From Citrobacter youngae (GTDB taxonomy: Bacteria > Pseudomonadota > Gammaproteobacteria > Enterobacterales > Enterobacteriaceae), in NCBI RefSeq assembly GCF_003818115.1, contig NZ_RPOI01000014.1, positions 62,001 to 126,000 of the forward strand: a stretch of 64,000 nt of DNA, read 5' to 3'. A program made the position numbers and the translations under genes. This document shows positions 1-9,995 of this stretch, piece after piece. Each line of letters opens with the position of its first letter. Position 1 is the first letter of the stretch. Under the pieces are notes generated by a model. It was not told where the DNA came from. It saw only the letters and a list, made by a program, of their open reading frames with translations, and searched no databases.

Positions 1-333
1 GGAAATTCCCGCATCCTGCAGCGCACTGTACATTGCCGGCTGAAAATCGTGATTGCCCGGTAGCCAAACGCAGGGCGCACGAAAGCTTGCGATGCCCTCA
101 GCAAAATGCTGATAGGCCGCAGCGGATTGATCCTGCGCCAAATCCCCAGTCGCAACGATCAGATCGTACTCAGGCGACTCTGCATGTATGGCATCCAGTA
201 CGCACTGGTAGCTATCCCAGGTGTTCACACCCAGTAAGGTTTCATGCTTTTCGGCAAACAGGTGAGTGTCTGTAATTTGTAAGATCCTGACTCTGGCCTC
301 ACCAGCCAAAGGAAGGGTTAACAGGCTTTCCAA
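1..333 (-). CDS. cpdA: 3',5'-cyclic-AMP phosphodiesterase CpdA, N-terminal part
   Basis: The first 111 codons of a metallophosphoesterase that hydrolyses cAMP to AMP; the C-terminal part lies beyond the left edge. The reverse-strand translation begins (M)ESLLTLPLAGEARVRIL and contains the DTH and GNHD metal-binding motifs of this superfamily. The start is a TTG at 333-331, which gives the N-terminus known for the enterobacterial protein; no ATG gives a better fit. It is followed on the same strand by nothing else in the window, and preceded by yqiB and nudF, the usual nudF-yqiB-cpdA order, so it is probably the third gene of that operon. Confidence 0.93.
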   Translation of the reverse strand, partial: MESLLTLPLAGEARVRILQITDTHLFAEKHETLLGVNTWDSYQCVLDAIHAESPEYDLIVATGDLAQDQSAAAYQHFAEGIASFRAPCVWLPGNHDFQPAMYSALQDAGIS

Positions 334-357
334 ATGGTGTCCTTAGGTTTCACGACG

Positions 358-789
358 CTAATAAACCGGAATCGCCATCGCTCCATGTGCTAAACAGTAC
401 CGTAACCAGTCGGCCAAAAACTGATTAATTTGATGCTTTTCGTCGCGTTGATGCAACTTTTTATTTGGATAATCATACCGCGCTTTGAAGCGAAAGATCT
501 GCTGACTTGAACACACTTCAGCCACCCTTGCGTCATGATACAGACGCACGGTCAATGACGGCAGGCTCCAGTAAGTGACAGCCGGCACCGTTTGTTCGAT
601 CGCGACAAGCGTAGTGTATCGGGTCGATTCAACGATCGTTAACCGATATTGTGCGTTTGCTACCTGATAGCTCACTGTTTCACCGGCTGCATCATTGCGT
701 GGCAACAGGCGGCGCAACTGCGAAAAATTGGTTTCGCACAGGCGCATCATTTCAGGGAAGTCAGGTGTGTAACGCTTCATTTTTTCCAC
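358..789 (-). CDS. yqiB: DUF1249 family protein YqiB
   Basis: A 143-residue protein matching the conserved enterobacterial YqiB family (about 140 residues). No enzymatic motif, signal peptide or membrane segment is visible. It overlaps the 3' end of nudF by 13 bp and ends 24 bp before the cpdA start, so translation is probably coupled within nudF-yqiB-cpdA. The biochemical function is unknown. Confidence 0.93.
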   Translation of the reverse strand: MEKMKRYTPDFPEMMRLCETNFSQLRRLLPRNDAAGETVSYQVANAQYRLTIVESTRYTTLVAIEQTVPAVTYWSLPSLTVRLYHDARVAEVCSSQQIFRFKARYDYPNKKLHQRDEKHQINQFLADWLRYCLAHGAMAIPVY

Positions 790-1409
790 TCAGTTTTTAA
801 CTCTTGATAGTGCAGCTGTAACCATTGCAAGGCGATGACAGAAGCCGCGTTGTCGATTATCCCCTCTTCTACCCATTGATAAGCCTGTTCCCGACTCACC
901 ACATGAACACGAATATCTTCGTTTTCATCCGCCAGACCGTGGATACCATTTGCGGTCGAAGCGTCCACTTCACCTACCAAAATAGACAGGCGCTCACTGG
1001 TGCCGCCAGGGCTTGCCAGATAACTCAGCACGGGTTTCGTACGTTTAACGTCCAGTCCGGCTTCTTCCATTGCTTCACGGCGAGCCACATCTTCAACGGT
1101 TTCGCCTTCTTCAATCATTCCGGCTACCATTTCCAGTAGATACGGCGTTTCGCTGGTGTCATAGGCCGCGATGCGGATTTGTTCGACCAACACAACTTCA
1201 TCCCGCTCAGGGTCAAAGGGTAGCAAGACTGCCGCGTGTCCGCGCTCAAAAATTTCACGCTTCACTTCACCGCTCATACCACCGTTAAACAGGCGATGAC
1301 GGAAGCGATAAAGATCCAGTGAAAAAAAACCGCGGTATAGTGTTTCTCGTGCAATAATTTCTACATCATTTTTAGTGAATGTCATTGGCAAGTTGTCTGG
1401 TTTACGCAT
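777..1409 (-). CDS. nudF: ADP-ribose pyrophosphatase NudF
   Basis: A 210-residue Nudix hydrolase that cleaves ADP-ribose to AMP and ribose 5-phosphate in the cytoplasm. A full Nudix box (G-x5-E-x7-REUxEExGU) is present at residues 97-119, with the REAMEE core holding the metal-binding glutamates. Length and sequence agree with E. coli NudF (209 residues). It is the first gene of the leftward nudF-yqiB-cpdA unit and is divergent from tolC across about 200 bp. Confidence 0.96.
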   Translation of the reverse strand: MRKPDNLPMTFTKNDVEIIARETLYRGFFSLDLYRFRHRLFNGGMSGEVKREIFERGHAAVLLPFDPERDEVVLVEQIRIAAYDTSETPYLLEMVAGMIEEGETVEDVARREAMEEAGLDVKRTKPVLSYLASPGGTSERLSILVGEVDASTANGIHGLADENEDIRVHVVSREQAYQWVEEGIIDNAASVIALQWLQLHYQELKTEWKK

Positions 1410-1509
1410 TGTGCTGTCCTGGTACCAATAGTGATTAAAATGTGAATTTCAAGGTCGTTTGACTGCTGTTTGAGCGCCCTTGTGTTAAATTGATGCAAAT
1501 TAACGCCGT

Positions 1510-1555
1510 ATGGCACGTAACGCCAACTTTTTGAAGTGGCGGATTCTGCTAGAAT
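1510..1555 (+). promoter_or_regulatory. tolC promoter with mar/sox/rob box
   Basis: Bases 1510-1529 match the MarA/SoxS/Rob consensus (AYnGCACnnWnnRYYAAAYn) at all specified positions except one near the 3' end. An extended -10 (TGCTAGAAT, 1547-1555) lies downstream, so the box would overlap the -35 region as in class II activation. E. coli tolC is a known member of this regulon. The site is read from sequence; regulation here is inferred. Confidence 0.65.
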
Positions 1556-1614
1556 CAGCAATTATTTTTACAATTTGATCAGCGCTAAATACTGCTTCAC
1601 AACAAGGAATGCAA

Positions 1615-3102
1615 ATGAAGAAATTGCTCCCCATCCTTATCGGCCTGAGCCTGTCGGGGTTCAGTACTCTGAGCCAGGCAGAAAACCTGATGCAGGTTTA
1701 TCAGCAAGCACGCCTGAGCAACCCGGAATTGCGTAAATCCGCCGCCGATCGCGATGCTGCATTCGAAAAAATTAACGAAGCGCGTAGTCCTTTACTGCCG
1801 CAACTGGGCTTAGGTGCCGATTACACCTACAGCAATGGCTACCGTGATTCAAATGGTATCAACTCCAACGCCACCAGCGCGTCATTACAATTGACTCAGA
1901 CGCTGTTCGATATGTCAAAATGGCGTGCCCTGACGCTGCAAGAAAAATCAGCGGGCATCCAGGACGTGACCTATCAGACCGATCAGCAAACGCTGATCCT
2001 GAATACCGCCACGGCCTATTTTAACGTATTGAACGCGATTGACGTGCTCTCTTATACCCAGGCACAAAAAGACGCCGTTTATCGTCAGTTAGATCAGACG
2101 ACCCAGCGTTTTAACGTTGGCCTGGTTGCTATCACTGACGTACAGAACGCCCGTTCACAGTACGATACCGTGTTGGCGAATGAAGTTACCGCGCGTAACA
2201 ACCTGGACAACGCCGTTGAACAGCTGCGTCAGGTCACCGGCAACTACTACCCGGAACTGGCTTCGCTGAATGTTGATGGCTTTAAAACCAACAAACCGCA
2301 GGCGGTGAATTCACTGCTGAAAGAAGCAGAAAACCGCAACCTGACGTTATTGCAGGCACGTTTAAGCCAGGATCTGGCGCGTGAGCAAATTCGTCTGGCA
2401 CAGGACGGTCATCTGCCGACGCTGGGTTTAACCGCCTCTACTGGTGTTTCTGATACCTCTTACAGCGGATCTAAAACTCGTGCCAGTGATGCAGGTACAC
2501 GCTATGACGATAGCAATGAAGGTCAAAATAAAATTGGTCTGAACTTCTCGCTGCCGCTGTACCAGGGCGGGATGGTTAACTCGCAGGTGAAACAAGCGCA
2601 GTACAACTTTGTTGGCGCCAGTGAGCAACTGGAAAGCGCGCACCGCAGCGTAGTACAGACCGTTCGTTCATCATTCAACAACATTAATGCGTCTATCAGT
2701 AGCATTAATGCGTACAAACAAGCGGTTGTCTCTGCCCAAAGCTCCCTGGATGCGATGGAAGCCGGCTATTCTGTAGGTACACGTACCATTGTGGACGTGT
2801 TGGATGCTACTACCACGCTGTACAACGCTAAGCAGCAGTTGGCAAATGCGCGTTATACCTATCTGATCAACCAGTTAAACATCAAGTCTGCGCTCGGTAC
2901 GCTTAACGAGCAGGATCTGGTGGCGTTGAACAATACGCTGGGTAAACCTATTTCCACCGCGCCTGACGCCGTTGCGCCGGAAAACACCCAGCAAGACGCC
3001 GCAGCAGATGGTTATACTGCCAACAGTGCGGCACCAGCGGTCAAACCGGCAACAGCACGTACAACCAGCAGCAGTAACGGCAACAACCCGTTCCGTAATT
3101 GA
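1615..3102 (+). CDS. tolC: outer membrane efflux channel TolC
   Basis: The trimeric outer-membrane/periplasmic duct used by AcrAB and related tripartite pumps and by type I secretion. The 495-residue product starts with a signal peptide (about residues 1-22, ending SQA before ENLMQVYQQA) and has the two repeated OEP halves with long helical stretches. An in-frame ATG two codons upstream (1609) directly abuts the AAGGA Shine-Dalgarno, so the ATG at 1615 with 6-nt spacing is preferred and matches the mature E. coli protein. The C-terminal tail is low-complexity (Ala/Pro/Thr-rich, ending NNPFRN), the least conserved part in the family. Confidence 0.97.
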   Translation: MKKLLPILIGLSLSGFSTLSQAENLMQVYQQARLSNPELRKSAADRDAAFEKINEARSPLLPQLGLGADYTYSNGYRDSNGINSNATSASLQLTQTLFDMSKWRALTLQEKSAGIQDVTYQTDQQTLILNTATAYFNVLNAIDVLSYTQAQKDAVYRQLDQTTQRFNVGLVAITDVQNARSQYDTVLANEVTARNNLDNAVEQLRQVTGNYYPELASLNVDGFKTNKPQAVNSLLKEAENRNLTLLQARLSQDLAREQIRLAQDGHLPTLGLTASTGVSDTSYSGSKTRASDAGTRYDDSNEGQNKIGLNFSLPLYQGGMVNSQVKQAQYNFVGASEQLESAHRSVVQTVRSSFNNINASISSINAYKQAVVSAQSSLDAMEAGYSVGTRTIVDVLDATTTLYNAKQQLANARYTYLINQLNIKSALGTLNEQDLVALNNTLGKPISTAPDAVAPENTQQDAAADGYTANSAAPAVKPATARTTSSSNGNNPFRN

Positions 3103-3108
3103 TGCTGT

Positions 3109-3130
3109 AGACGGGGCTTCGGCCCCGTCT
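3109..3130 (+). terminator. hairpin after tolC
   Basis: A perfect 9-bp GC-rich stem with a TTCG tetraloop begins 6 bp after the tolC stop. No U-run follows, so it may act as an RNA-stabilising 3' structure or a partial terminator rather than a strong intrinsic terminator. Confidence 0.55.
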
Positions 3131-3259
3131 GAACGTAAGGCAACGTAAAGATCTGCCCCTTCCTGCGCATTCTCGCCTCTTCCCGCTTCAATTTCGACCA
3201 GTCATCCTCTATCCTGAGCATTATTTACTGTGTTTACCACTGGGTCCTGGAAGACAAAA

Positions 3260-3937
3260 ATGAAACGGACAAAATCGATACATCATGCCTCGTTCCGCAA
3301 AAGCTGGAGCGCGCGCCACCTGACTCCTGTCGCCCTGGCAGTTACCGCAGTGTTTATGCTCGCGGGCTGTGAAAAGAGTGACGAAACGGTTTCGCTTTAT
3401 CAGAACGCGGACGACTGCTCTGCGGCGAATCCGGGTAAAAGCGCCGAATGCACCACCGCGTTTAACAACGCGCTGAAAGAAGCTGAACGCACCGCGCCAA
3501 AATACGCCACGCGTGAAGACTGTATTGCTGAATTCGGCGAAGGCCAGTGCCAGCAGGCACCTGCGCAGGCGGGCATGGCACCGACCGGCGAAGGCCAGGC
3601 TCAGGCGCAGAATCAAAGCAGCGGCAGCTTCTGGATGCCGCTGATGGCAGGCTACATGATGGGCCGACTGATGGGCGGCGGAATGGGCGCTCAGCAACCG
3701 CTGTTCAGCTCGAAAAACCCGGCCAGCCCTGCATACGGCAAATATACTGACGCCAGCGGCAAAAACTACGGCGCAGCAACGCCGGGCCGCACCATGACCG
3801 TACCAAAAACCGCCATGGCACCGAAACCTGCCACCACCTCTACCGTAACCCGCGGCGGATTTGGTGAGTCAGTCGCCAAACAGAGCACCATGCAGCGTAG
3901 CGCAAGCGGCACCACCACACGTTCGATGGGTGGCTGA
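3260..3937 (+). CDS. ygiB: DUF1190 family lipoprotein-like protein YgiB
   Basis: A 225-residue protein similar throughout to E. coli YgiB (223 residues). An N-terminal hydrophobic segment ends in LAGC at about residue 37, a plausible lipobox, so the protein may be a lipoprotein anchored at the cell envelope. The rest is Gln/Ala/Gly/Ser-rich with a methionine- and glycine-rich stretch ([13 protein letters not shown]). The ATG at 3260 is chosen over an in-frame one at 3230 because it has a GGAAG ribosome site and matches the family N-terminus. ygiC starts 5 bp downstream, so the pair is co-translated. Function unknown. Confidence 0.9.
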   Translation: MKRTKSIHHASFRKSWSARHLTPVALAVTAVFMLAGCEKSDETVSLYQNADDCSAANPGKSAECTTAFNNALKEAERTAPKYATREDCIAEFGEGQCQQAPAQAGMAPTGEGQAQAQNQSSGSFWMPLMAGYMMGRLMGGGMGAQQPLFSSKNPASPAYGKYTDASGKNYGAATPGRTMTVPKTAMAPKPATTSTVTRGGFGESVAKQSTMQRSASGTTTRSMGG

Positions 3938-3942
3938 TCGTC

Positions 3943-5103
3943 ATGGAAAGAGTCAGTATTGTTGAGCGCCCGGACTGGCGCGATAAGGCCACCGAATACG
4001 GTTTCAACTTTCACACCATGTACGGCGAGCCGTACTGGTGTGAAGACGCGTACTATAAGCTGACGCTTGCTCAGGTCGAAAAGCTGGAAGAGGTCACCGC
4101 AGAGCTGCATCAGATGTGCCTCAAAGTGGTGGAAAAGGTCATTGCCAGCGATGAGCTGATGACCAAGTTTCGCATTCCAAAGCATACCTGGGGCTTTGTC
4201 CGCCAGTCCTGGCTGACACAGCAACCGTCGCTCTATTCCCGTCTCGATCTGGCGTGGGACGGTACCGGTGAACCTAAGCTTTTAGAAAACAACGCCGATA
4301 CGCCAACCTCATTGTACGAAGCCGCCTTTTTCCAGTGGATCTGGCTGGAAGATCAGCTTAATGCGGGCAACCTGCCGGAAGGCAGCGATCAGTTCAACAG
4401 CCTGCAGGAAAAGCTGATCGAACGTTTCACTGCGCTGCGCGAGCAGTACGGTTTTCAGTTGCTGCATCTGACCTGCTGTCGCGATACGGTCGAAGATCGT
4501 GGAACGATCCAGTATTTGCAGGATTGCGCGGCTGAGGCTGAAATTGCCACTGAATTTCTCTATGTCGAGGATATCGGGCTCGGTGAAAAAGGTCAGTTCA
4601 CGGACATGCAGGACCAGGTGATCGCCAATCTGTTCAAGCTCTATCCGTGGGAGTTTATGCTGCGTGAAATGTTCTCCACCAAGCTGGAAGACGCTGGCGT
4701 CCGCTGGCTGGAACCGGCCTGGAAAAGCATTATCTCCAACAAAGCGTTGTTACCGCTGCTGTGGGAAATGTTCCCGAACCATCCGAATCTTCTGCCGGCG
4801 TACTTCGCCGAAGACGACTATCCGCAGATGGATAAGTTTGTCGTGAAACCGATCTTCTCGCGTGAAGGCGCTAACGTTTCCATCATTGAGAACGGTAAAA
4901 CGATCGAAGCCGTGGAAGGGCCATACGGTGAAGAAGGCATGATCGTGCAGCAGTTCCATCAGCTACCGAAGTTTGGCGACAGCTATATGCTGATCGGCAG
5001 CTGGCTGATTAACGATCAACCTGCCGGGATCGGCATTCGCGAAGACAGAGCGTTGATCACCCAGGATCTCTCGCGCTTCTATCCGCATATTTTTGTCGAG
5101 TAA
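3943..5103 (+). CDS. ygiC: glutathionylspermidine synthase-like ATP-grasp protein YgiC
   Basis: A 386-residue member of the glutathionylspermidine synthase C-terminal (ATP-grasp) family. It lacks the amidase half found in bifunctional Gss, so a peptide-type ligase activity without the amidase is expected, but its substrate is not established. Conserved segments include [13 protein letters not shown] near the N-terminus and [13 protein letters not shown] around residue 300, typical of the nucleotide-binding part. It follows ygiB with a 5-bp gap, and a convergent hairpin separates it from ygiD. Confidence 0.92.
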   Translation: MERVSIVERPDWRDKATEYGFNFHTMYGEPYWCEDAYYKLTLAQVEKLEEVTAELHQMCLKVVEKVIASDELMTKFRIPKHTWGFVRQSWLTQQPSLYSRLDLAWDGTGEPKLLENNADTPTSLYEAAFFQWIWLEDQLNAGNLPEGSDQFNSLQEKLIERFTALREQYGFQLLHLTCCRDTVEDRGTIQYLQDCAAEAEIATEFLYVEDIGLGEKGQFTDMQDQVIANLFKLYPWEFMLREMFSTKLEDAGVRWLEPAWKSIISNKALLPLLWEMFPNHPNLLPAYFAEDDYPQMDKFVVKPIFSREGANVSIIENGKTIEAVEGPYGEEGMIVQQFHQLPKFGDSYMLIGSWLINDQPAGIGIREDRALITQDLSRFYPHIFVE

Positions 5104-5111
5104 TTCGTTGT

Positions 5112-5143
5112 GCCCGGTATCGCTAATGCTTACCGGGCCTACG
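5112..5143. terminator. convergent ygiC/ygiD terminator
   Basis: An 8-bp stem (GCCCGGTA at 5112-5119 with TACCGGGC at 5131-5138) is followed by CTACGTTTTT on the plus strand. It resembles a half REP element and ends the ygiBC transcript just before the ygiD stop codon at 5147. Confidence 0.65.
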
Positions 5144-5146
5144 TTT

Positions 5147-5935
5147 TTATCCCACCTGTACTGACAACATACTCAGGCTACCCATCTCAATCCCATCAAC
5201 AGGAATCGTCACCGGCTCTTTGCCATCCCACGCGCCGAGGACATACAGCAGCGGCAGATAGTGATCCGCCGTTGGGTTCGACAGCGATCCGCCTTCATGA
5301 TCCATATAGTTAACCAGCGGGTGCTGTTCAACCGGTCCCTGCCATGTCAGGTTGGCTTTAACATAATCGTTAAATGAGGTCGCCCACGGGTATGGTGTAT
5401 TCTCACCATGCCAGCGTGCTGTACGCAGGTTATGCACTACGTTGCCACTGGCCACCAGCATAATGCCTTCATCGCGCAACGCTGCCAGCTTACGGCCCAT
5501 TTCAAAATGCCACGCCGCAGGTTTGGTGCTATCGACACTCAACTGCACCATCGGGATATCTGCGTTCGGGTACATCTTGATTAGCACACCCCATGAACCG
5601 TGGTCAAAACCCCACGCTTCTTTGTCTAAGGCGACGGGCACAGGAGCAAGCAAGTCAACCAGATGCTGTGCCAGTTCTGGCGAGCCCGGGGCCGGATAAT
5701 GCGTGTCATACAGTGCCTGCGGGAAACCACCAAAATCGTGGATAGTTTTAGGTGCTTCCATCGCGGTTACGCCAGTACCGCGTGTAAACCAGTGTGCCGA
5801 TACCACAACAATCGCTTTCGGGCGCGGCAACGTTTCCCCCAGTTGCTGCCAGGCACGGGTATAAACGTTATCTTCCAGAACATTCATTGGGCTGCCGTGT
5901 CCCAAAAACAATGCTGGCATACGAGTTGAAGACAT
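5147..5935 (-). CDS. ygiD: 4,5-DOPA-extradiol-dioxygenase-type enzyme YgiD
   Basis: A 262-residue member of the LigB-type extradiol dioxygenase family; E. coli YgiD opens the ring of L-DOPA to give a betalamic-acid precursor. The four predicted metal-binding histidines are in place: His13 (FLGHGSP), His48 (SAHWF), His168 (NVVHNL) and His225 (ADHYL). E. coli YgiD is nine residues longer at the N-terminus; here the start MSSTRMP has a good ribosome site. It is monocistronic, divergent from zupT, and its physiological substrate in enteric bacteria is not settled. Confidence 0.93.
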   Translation of the reverse strand: MSSTRMPALFLGHGSPMNVLEDNVYTRAWQQLGETLPRPKAIVVVSAHWFTRGTGVTAMEAPKTIHDFGGFPQALYDTHYPAPGSPELAQHLVDLLAPVPVALDKEAWGFDHGSWGVLIKMYPNADIPMVQLSVDSTKPAAWHFEMGRKLAALRDEGIMLVASGNVVHNLRTARWHGENTPYPWATSFNDYVKANLTWQGPVEQHPLVNYMDHEGGSLSNPTADHYLPLLYVLGAWDGKEPVTIPVDGIEMGSLSMLSVQVG

Positions 5936-6082
5936 GATGATATCCTTACTGAGGGAGTCATTTTGATATCACCACAATACGCTTTTTCGGTTGATGAAGA
6001 ACTCAGATAACCATGATGAAGATCATCAGTTATTTTGACGATCCGCCCCGAACAGCAGATTGATAAGGAGTTTTATTTGTCG

Positions 6083-6856
6083 ATGTCAGTACCTTTACTT
6101 CTGACCTTACTGGCAGGCGCCGCCACATTTATCGGTGCATTTCTCGGCGTGCTGGGACAAAAACCCTCTAACCGCGTTCTCGCGTTTTCTCTGGGTTTTG
6201 CCGCAGGTATCATGTTGCTGATCTCCCTGATGGAAATGTTGCCAGCCGCACTGGCAGCAGAGGGAATGTCGCCGGTGCTGGGTTACGGGATGTTTATCGT
6301 TGGTTTGCTGGGCTACTTTGGCCTGGATCGTTTGCTGCCGCACGCTCACCCTCAGGATTTAGTCCAAAAAACCACACAACCGTTACCCGGTTCCATTAAG
6401 CGTACTGCGATTTTATTAACTCTGGGTATCAGCCTGCACAACTTCCCGGAAGGGATTGCAACTTTTGTTACCGCCAGCAGCAACCTCGAACTGGGCTTTG
6501 GTATCGCGCTTGCCGTCGCATTACACAATATTCCTGAAGGATTAGCCGTTGCAGGTCCGGTCTATGCAGCCACGGGCTCCAAACGTACCGCTATATTCTG
6601 GGCCGGGATCTCGGGAATGGCGGAAATATTAGGTGGGGTACTGGCATGGTTAATTCTGGGCAGTTTGATTTCGCCCGTGGTGATGGCAGCAATTATGGCC
6701 GCGGTCGCCGGAATTATGGTGGCGCTGTCAGTCGATGAATTGATGCCACTGGCAAAAGAGATCGACCCAAATAATAATCCCAGCTATGGGGTCCTGTGCG
6801 GAATGTCGGTGATGGGGTTAAGCCTCGTCATCCTCCAGTCCATGGGAATCGGATAA
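6083..6856 (+). CDS. zupT: zinc transporter ZupT
   Basis: A 257-residue ZIP-family permease importing zinc and other divalent metals across the inner membrane. Eight hydrophobic segments are visible, and the two signature metal-site motifs HNFPEG (residues 119-124) and HNIPEG (148-153) are intact. The ATG at 6083 matches the family start. An in-frame TTG two codons upstream (6077) is better spaced (6 nt) from the AAGGAG at 6065-6070, so a 259-residue form is possible. The gene is divergent from ygiD. Confidence 0.95.
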   Translation: MSVPLLLTLLAGAATFIGAFLGVLGQKPSNRVLAFSLGFAAGIMLLISLMEMLPAALAAEGMSPVLGYGMFIVGLLGYFGLDRLLPHAHPQDLVQKTTQPLPGSIKRTAILLTLGISLHNFPEGIATFVTASSNLELGFGIALAVALHNIPEGLAVAGPVYAATGSKRTAIFWAGISGMAEILGGVLAWLILGSLISPVVMAAIMAAVAGIMVALSVDELMPLAKEIDPNNNPSYGVLCGMSVMGLSLVILQSMGIG

Positions 6857-6864
6857 TCCAGAGG

Positions 6865-6897
6865 GCGGATGCCACCCTGCTCATTTACAGCATCCGC
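6865..6897. terminator. hairpin after zupT
   Basis: GCGGATGC (6865-6872) pairs perfectly with GCATCCGC (6890-6897) nine bases after the zupT stop. No clear U-run follows in either direction, so termination strength is uncertain; the small gene at 6922 converges on it. Confidence 0.4.
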
Positions 6898-6921
6898 TCA
6901 TCCATAGCAGAACGTGAAGGA

Positions 6922-7098
6922 CTATTCCTGTTCCTTAATCACGCTGTTATCTTCACCAGAGCGACGAAAGAGTTTGTTTCGCGCCTCGAGCAATGCGTCT
7001 CTGTCTTGCCGGAATGCCCGGCAATAACGCTTCATATGGCAATAATAACCCAATGCAACGAATGCAATTAATACGATCCAATACCAGGCAATAAACAT
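6922..7098 (-). CDS. small single-span membrane protein, unknown
   Basis: A 58-residue product: a hydrophobic N-terminal helix (about residues 2-20, FIAWYWIVLIAFVALGYY) followed by a basic and then charged cytoplasmic-type tail (HMKRYCRAFRQDRDALLEARN). The ATG at 7098 is preceded by AAGGG with 7-nt spacing; a longer in-frame start at 7125 has no such site. It stands alone between zupT and the assT operon and is transcribed towards zupT. I do not recognise a named family and assign no function. Confidence 0.65.
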   Translation of the reverse strand: MFIAWYWIVLIAFVALGYYCHMKRYCRAFRQDRDALLEARNKLFRRSGEDNSVIKEQE

Positions 7099-7125
7099 TC
7101 TTTTACCCTTAACATTTAACATCAT

Positions 7126-7492
7126 TAAACATTTAACGTTAAAATTTTACACAAGCTTATTCTGACATACTCCTATAGTGGCATATTCCAGAAACAAATA
7201 TATGATTTCGATCATATAAACCAGCGGCTAAGCCAATAGTCAAACTCGCTATAGAAAATAAAACAATGTCGACAAGATCACACTACGCAATAATAAATAT
7301 TGTTCTCAGAATATCTCACTCATACTATCGGAAATAATAAAAAATAATTTCCACAAATAATACATTTTATCAATATTAATATATTCACCATAATAGTTGA
7401 ATCAGTAACACCATTTTATATTTTATCGACACTATGAAAACATAATATATTCAGCATAATTATATTTATAGGTAATATAAGGAGATATATCC
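7126..7492. promoter_or_regulatory. AT-rich assT upstream region
   Basis: About 370 bp without a gene, dominated by A and T and far below the GC content of the flanking core genes. It holds a 7-bp inverted repeat with a 4-bp spacer (7200-7217), a 12-bp palindrome TTTAACGTTAAA (7132-7143) and two copies of AACATTTAAC (7111-7120, 7128-7137). The composition suggests H-NS-type silencing of the assT operon; this is inference. A strong ribosome site (AAGGAG) sits just before the assT ATG. Confidence 0.55.
7200..7217. promoter_or_regulatory. inverted repeat upstream of assT
   Basis: Perfect 7-bp arms (ATATGAT and ATCATAT) flank TTCG. The position, 276 bp before the assT start, would suit a distal operator, but no regulator gene is adjacent and the site may be chance in AT-rich DNA. 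Confidence 0.35.
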
Positions 7493-9289
7493 ATGTTTAT
7501 ACAATATCGAAAAACGCTTCTCGCAGGCACTCTGGCACTGACGTTTGGATTAACAGTCGGAAACTCTTTTGCCGCGGGTTTTCAACCCGCCCAACCCGCA
7601 GGAAAACTGGGCGCAATAGTCGTTGATCCTTATGGAAACGCCCCGCTTACCGCGTTAGTGGAATTAGACAGTCACGTTATCTCAGATGTTAAAGTCACCG
7701 TTCATGGCAAAGGCGAGAAAGGAGTTCCTGTTACTTATACTGTTGGCAAAGAATCGTTAGCAACCTATGACGGCGTGCCTATTTTTGGTCTTTATCAAAA
7801 GTTTGCTAATAAGGTCACCGTTGAATATAAAGAAAATGGCAAAGCCATGAAGGATGATTATGTGGTGCAAACGTCCACCATCGTTAATCACTACATGGAT
7901 AACCGTTCAATTTCCGATTTACAGCAAACGAAAGTGATTAAGGTAGCGCCTGGTTTTGAAGACCGTCTCTATCTGGTGAATACCCATACCTTCACGGCAC
8001 AAGGGGCGGAATTCCACTGGCATGGCGAAAAAGATAAAAATGCCGGCATCCTGGATGCGGGTCCTGCGGGCGGGGCATTACCCTTTGACATTGCCCCCTT
8101 CACCTTTATCGTCGATACGGAAGGTGAATATCGTTGGTGGCTGGATCAAGATACCTTCTACGATGGCCATGACATGGATATCAATAAGCGCGGTTACTTG
8201 ATGGGTATCCGGGAAACGCCGCGCGGCACCTTCACAGCCGTTCAGGGTCAGCATTGGTACGAATTCGATATGATGGGGCAGATTCTGGCCGATCATAAGC
8301 TACCGCGCGGATTCCTTGACGCATCGCATGAATCGATCGAAACAATCAACGACACCGTGCTGCTTCGCGTGGGCAAACGCGATTATCGCAAAGAAGATGG
8401 CATCCATGTGCAAACCATCCGTGATCAGATAATTGAAGTAGACAAGTCCGGCCGTGTGGTTGACGTGTGGGATCTGACAAAAATACTCGATCCGATGCGT
8501 GATGCGCTTCTGGGTGCACTGGACGCAGGCGCGGTATGCGTCAACGTTGACCTCGCTCATGCCGGTCAACAGGCGAAACTGGAGCCAGATACACCTTACG
8601 GTGACGCCCTCGGGGTGGGTGCAGGTCGTAACTGGGCGCACGTTAACTCCATTGCCTATGATGCCAAAGATGACTCCATTATTATCTCTTCCCGCCATCA
8701 GGGCGTCGTTAAAATCGGTCGCGATAAACAGGTGAAATGGATCCTCGCTCCGTCGAAAGGCTGGAATAAGGCGCTGGCAAGCAAGCTGTTAAAACCGGTT
8801 GATGGTAAAGGCAACGCGCTAAAATGTGACGAAAACGGCAAGTGCGAAAACACCGATTTCGATTTTACTTATACACAGCACACCGCATGGCTCTCGAGCA
8901 AAGGGACATTAACCATCTTTGACAACGGCGATGGTCGTGGGCTCGAACAACCAGCATTGCCGACGATGAAATATTCCCGTTTCGTCGAATATAAAATTGA
9001 CGAGAAAAAAGGTACCGTTCAGCAAATCTGGGAATACGGCAAAGAACGCGGTTACGACTTCTATAGTCCCATCACCTCGGTTATCGAATATCAGAAAGAC
9101 CGTGACACCATGTTTGGCTTTGGTGGTTCAATTAATTTATTTGACGTTGGGCAACCAACCATTGGCAAAATTAATGAAATTGACTACAAGACCAAAGAAG
9201 TCAAAGTTGAGATTGATGTCCTTTCAGATAAGCCAAACCAAACTCACTACCGTGCATTACTGGTCCGCCCACAACACATATTTAAATAA
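7493..9289 (+). CDS. assT: periplasmic arylsulfate sulfotransferase AssT
   Basis: A 598-residue enzyme moving a sulfuryl group from one phenol to another without PAPS. The signal peptide is about 27 residues (cleavage after NSFA). With that offset the active-site residues known for uropathogenic E. coli AssT are all found: His279, His383, Arg401 and the sulfated nucleophile His463 (mature 252, 356, 374, 436). Cys445 and Cys451 (KCDENGKC) correspond to the structural disulfide that DsbL makes. A further Cys349 is present. First gene of assT-dsbL-dsbI. Confidence 0.96.
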   Translation: MFIQYRKTLLAGTLALTFGLTVGNSFAAGFQPAQPAGKLGAIVVDPYGNAPLTALVELDSHVISDVKVTVHGKGEKGVPVTYTVGKESLATYDGVPIFGLYQKFANKVTVEYKENGKAMKDDYVVQTSTIVNHYMDNRSISDLQQTKVIKVAPGFEDRLYLVNTHTFTAQGAEFHWHGEKDKNAGILDAGPAGGALPFDIAPFTFIVDTEGEYRWWLDQDTFYDGHDMDINKRGYLMGIRETPRGTFTAVQGQHWYEFDMMGQILADHKLPRGFLDASHESIETINDTVLLRVGKRDYRKEDGIHVQTIRDQIIEVDKSGRVVDVWDLTKILDPMRDALLGALDAGAVCVNVDLAHAGQQAKLEPDTPYGDALGVGAGRNWAHVNSIAYDAKDDSIIISSRHQGVVKIGRDKQVKWILAPSKGWNKALASKLLKPVDGKGNALKCDENGKCENTDFDFTYTQHTAWLSSKGTLTIFDNGDGRGLEQPALPTMKYSRFVEYKIDEKKGTVQQIWEYGKERGYDFYSPITSVIEYQKDRDTMFGFGGSINLFDVGQPTIGKINEIDYKTKEVKVEIDVLSDKPNQTHYRALLVRPQHIFK

Positions 9290-9312
9290 TCGCGTTAGAT
9301 TAAGGATTAATT

Positions 9313-9981
9313 ATGTCATCTAAATGGATTACTTCATTATTTAAAAGCGTGATATTAACTGCAGCGCTTGCCACGTCGTTTGCCGCCTCCGCTTTTACAG
9401 AAGGCACTGATTATATGGTTTTAGAGAAACCGATTCCGAATGCTGATAAAACGTTAATCAAAGTATTTAGCTACGCCTGTCCGTTCTGTTACAAATATGA
9501 TAAAGCCGTGACTGGCCCGGTTTCTGAAAAAGTGGCCGATCTCGTCACCTTCACACCATTTCATCTGGAAACCAAAGGGGAATATGGTAAACAGGCCAGT
9601 GAAGTTTTTGCAGTAATGATTGCTAAAGATCAGGCCGCAGGGATTTCATTATTTGATGCCAAATCGCAGTTCAAAAAAGCGAAATTCGCTTATTACGCTG
9701 CTTACCACGACAAGAAAGAGCGCTGGTCAGATGGTAAAGATCCGGCCGCATTCATTAAAACAGGTCTGGATGCTGCAGGCATGAGCCAGACAGATTTTGA
9801 CGCCGCGCTGCAAGATCCCACCGTTCAGCAAACGCTGGAGAAATGGAAAGCGGCATACGACGTCGCCAAAATTCAGGGGGTTCCGGCTTACGTCGTTAAT
9901 GGTAAATACCTGATCTACACCAAAAGTATCAAATCCATTGACTCCATGGCTGAGCTTGTCAGAGAGCTGGCGACAAAATAA
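9313..9981 (+). CDS. dsbL: thiol:disulfide interchange protein DsbL
   Basis: A 222-residue periplasmic DsbA paralogue dedicated to AssT. A signal peptide of about 27 residues is followed by a thioredoxin fold with the active site Cys56-Pro-Phe-Cys59; the CPFC dipeptide instead of DsbA's CPHC is the DsbL signature and makes a very oxidising centre. It lies 23 bp after assT and 14 bp before dsbI, clearly co-transcribed with both. Confidence 0.95.
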   Translation: MSSKWITSLFKSVILTAALATSFAASAFTEGTDYMVLEKPIPNADKTLIKVFSYACPFCYKYDKAVTGPVSEKVADLVTFTPFHLETKGEYGKQASEVFAVMIAKDQAAGISLFDAKSQFKKAKFAYYAAYHDKKERWSDGKDPAAFIKTGLDAAGMSQTDFDAALQDPTVQQTLEKWKAAYDVAKIQGVPAYVVNGKYLIYTKSIKSIDSMAELVRELATK

Positions 9982-9995
9982 ACAGGGACCAGGCT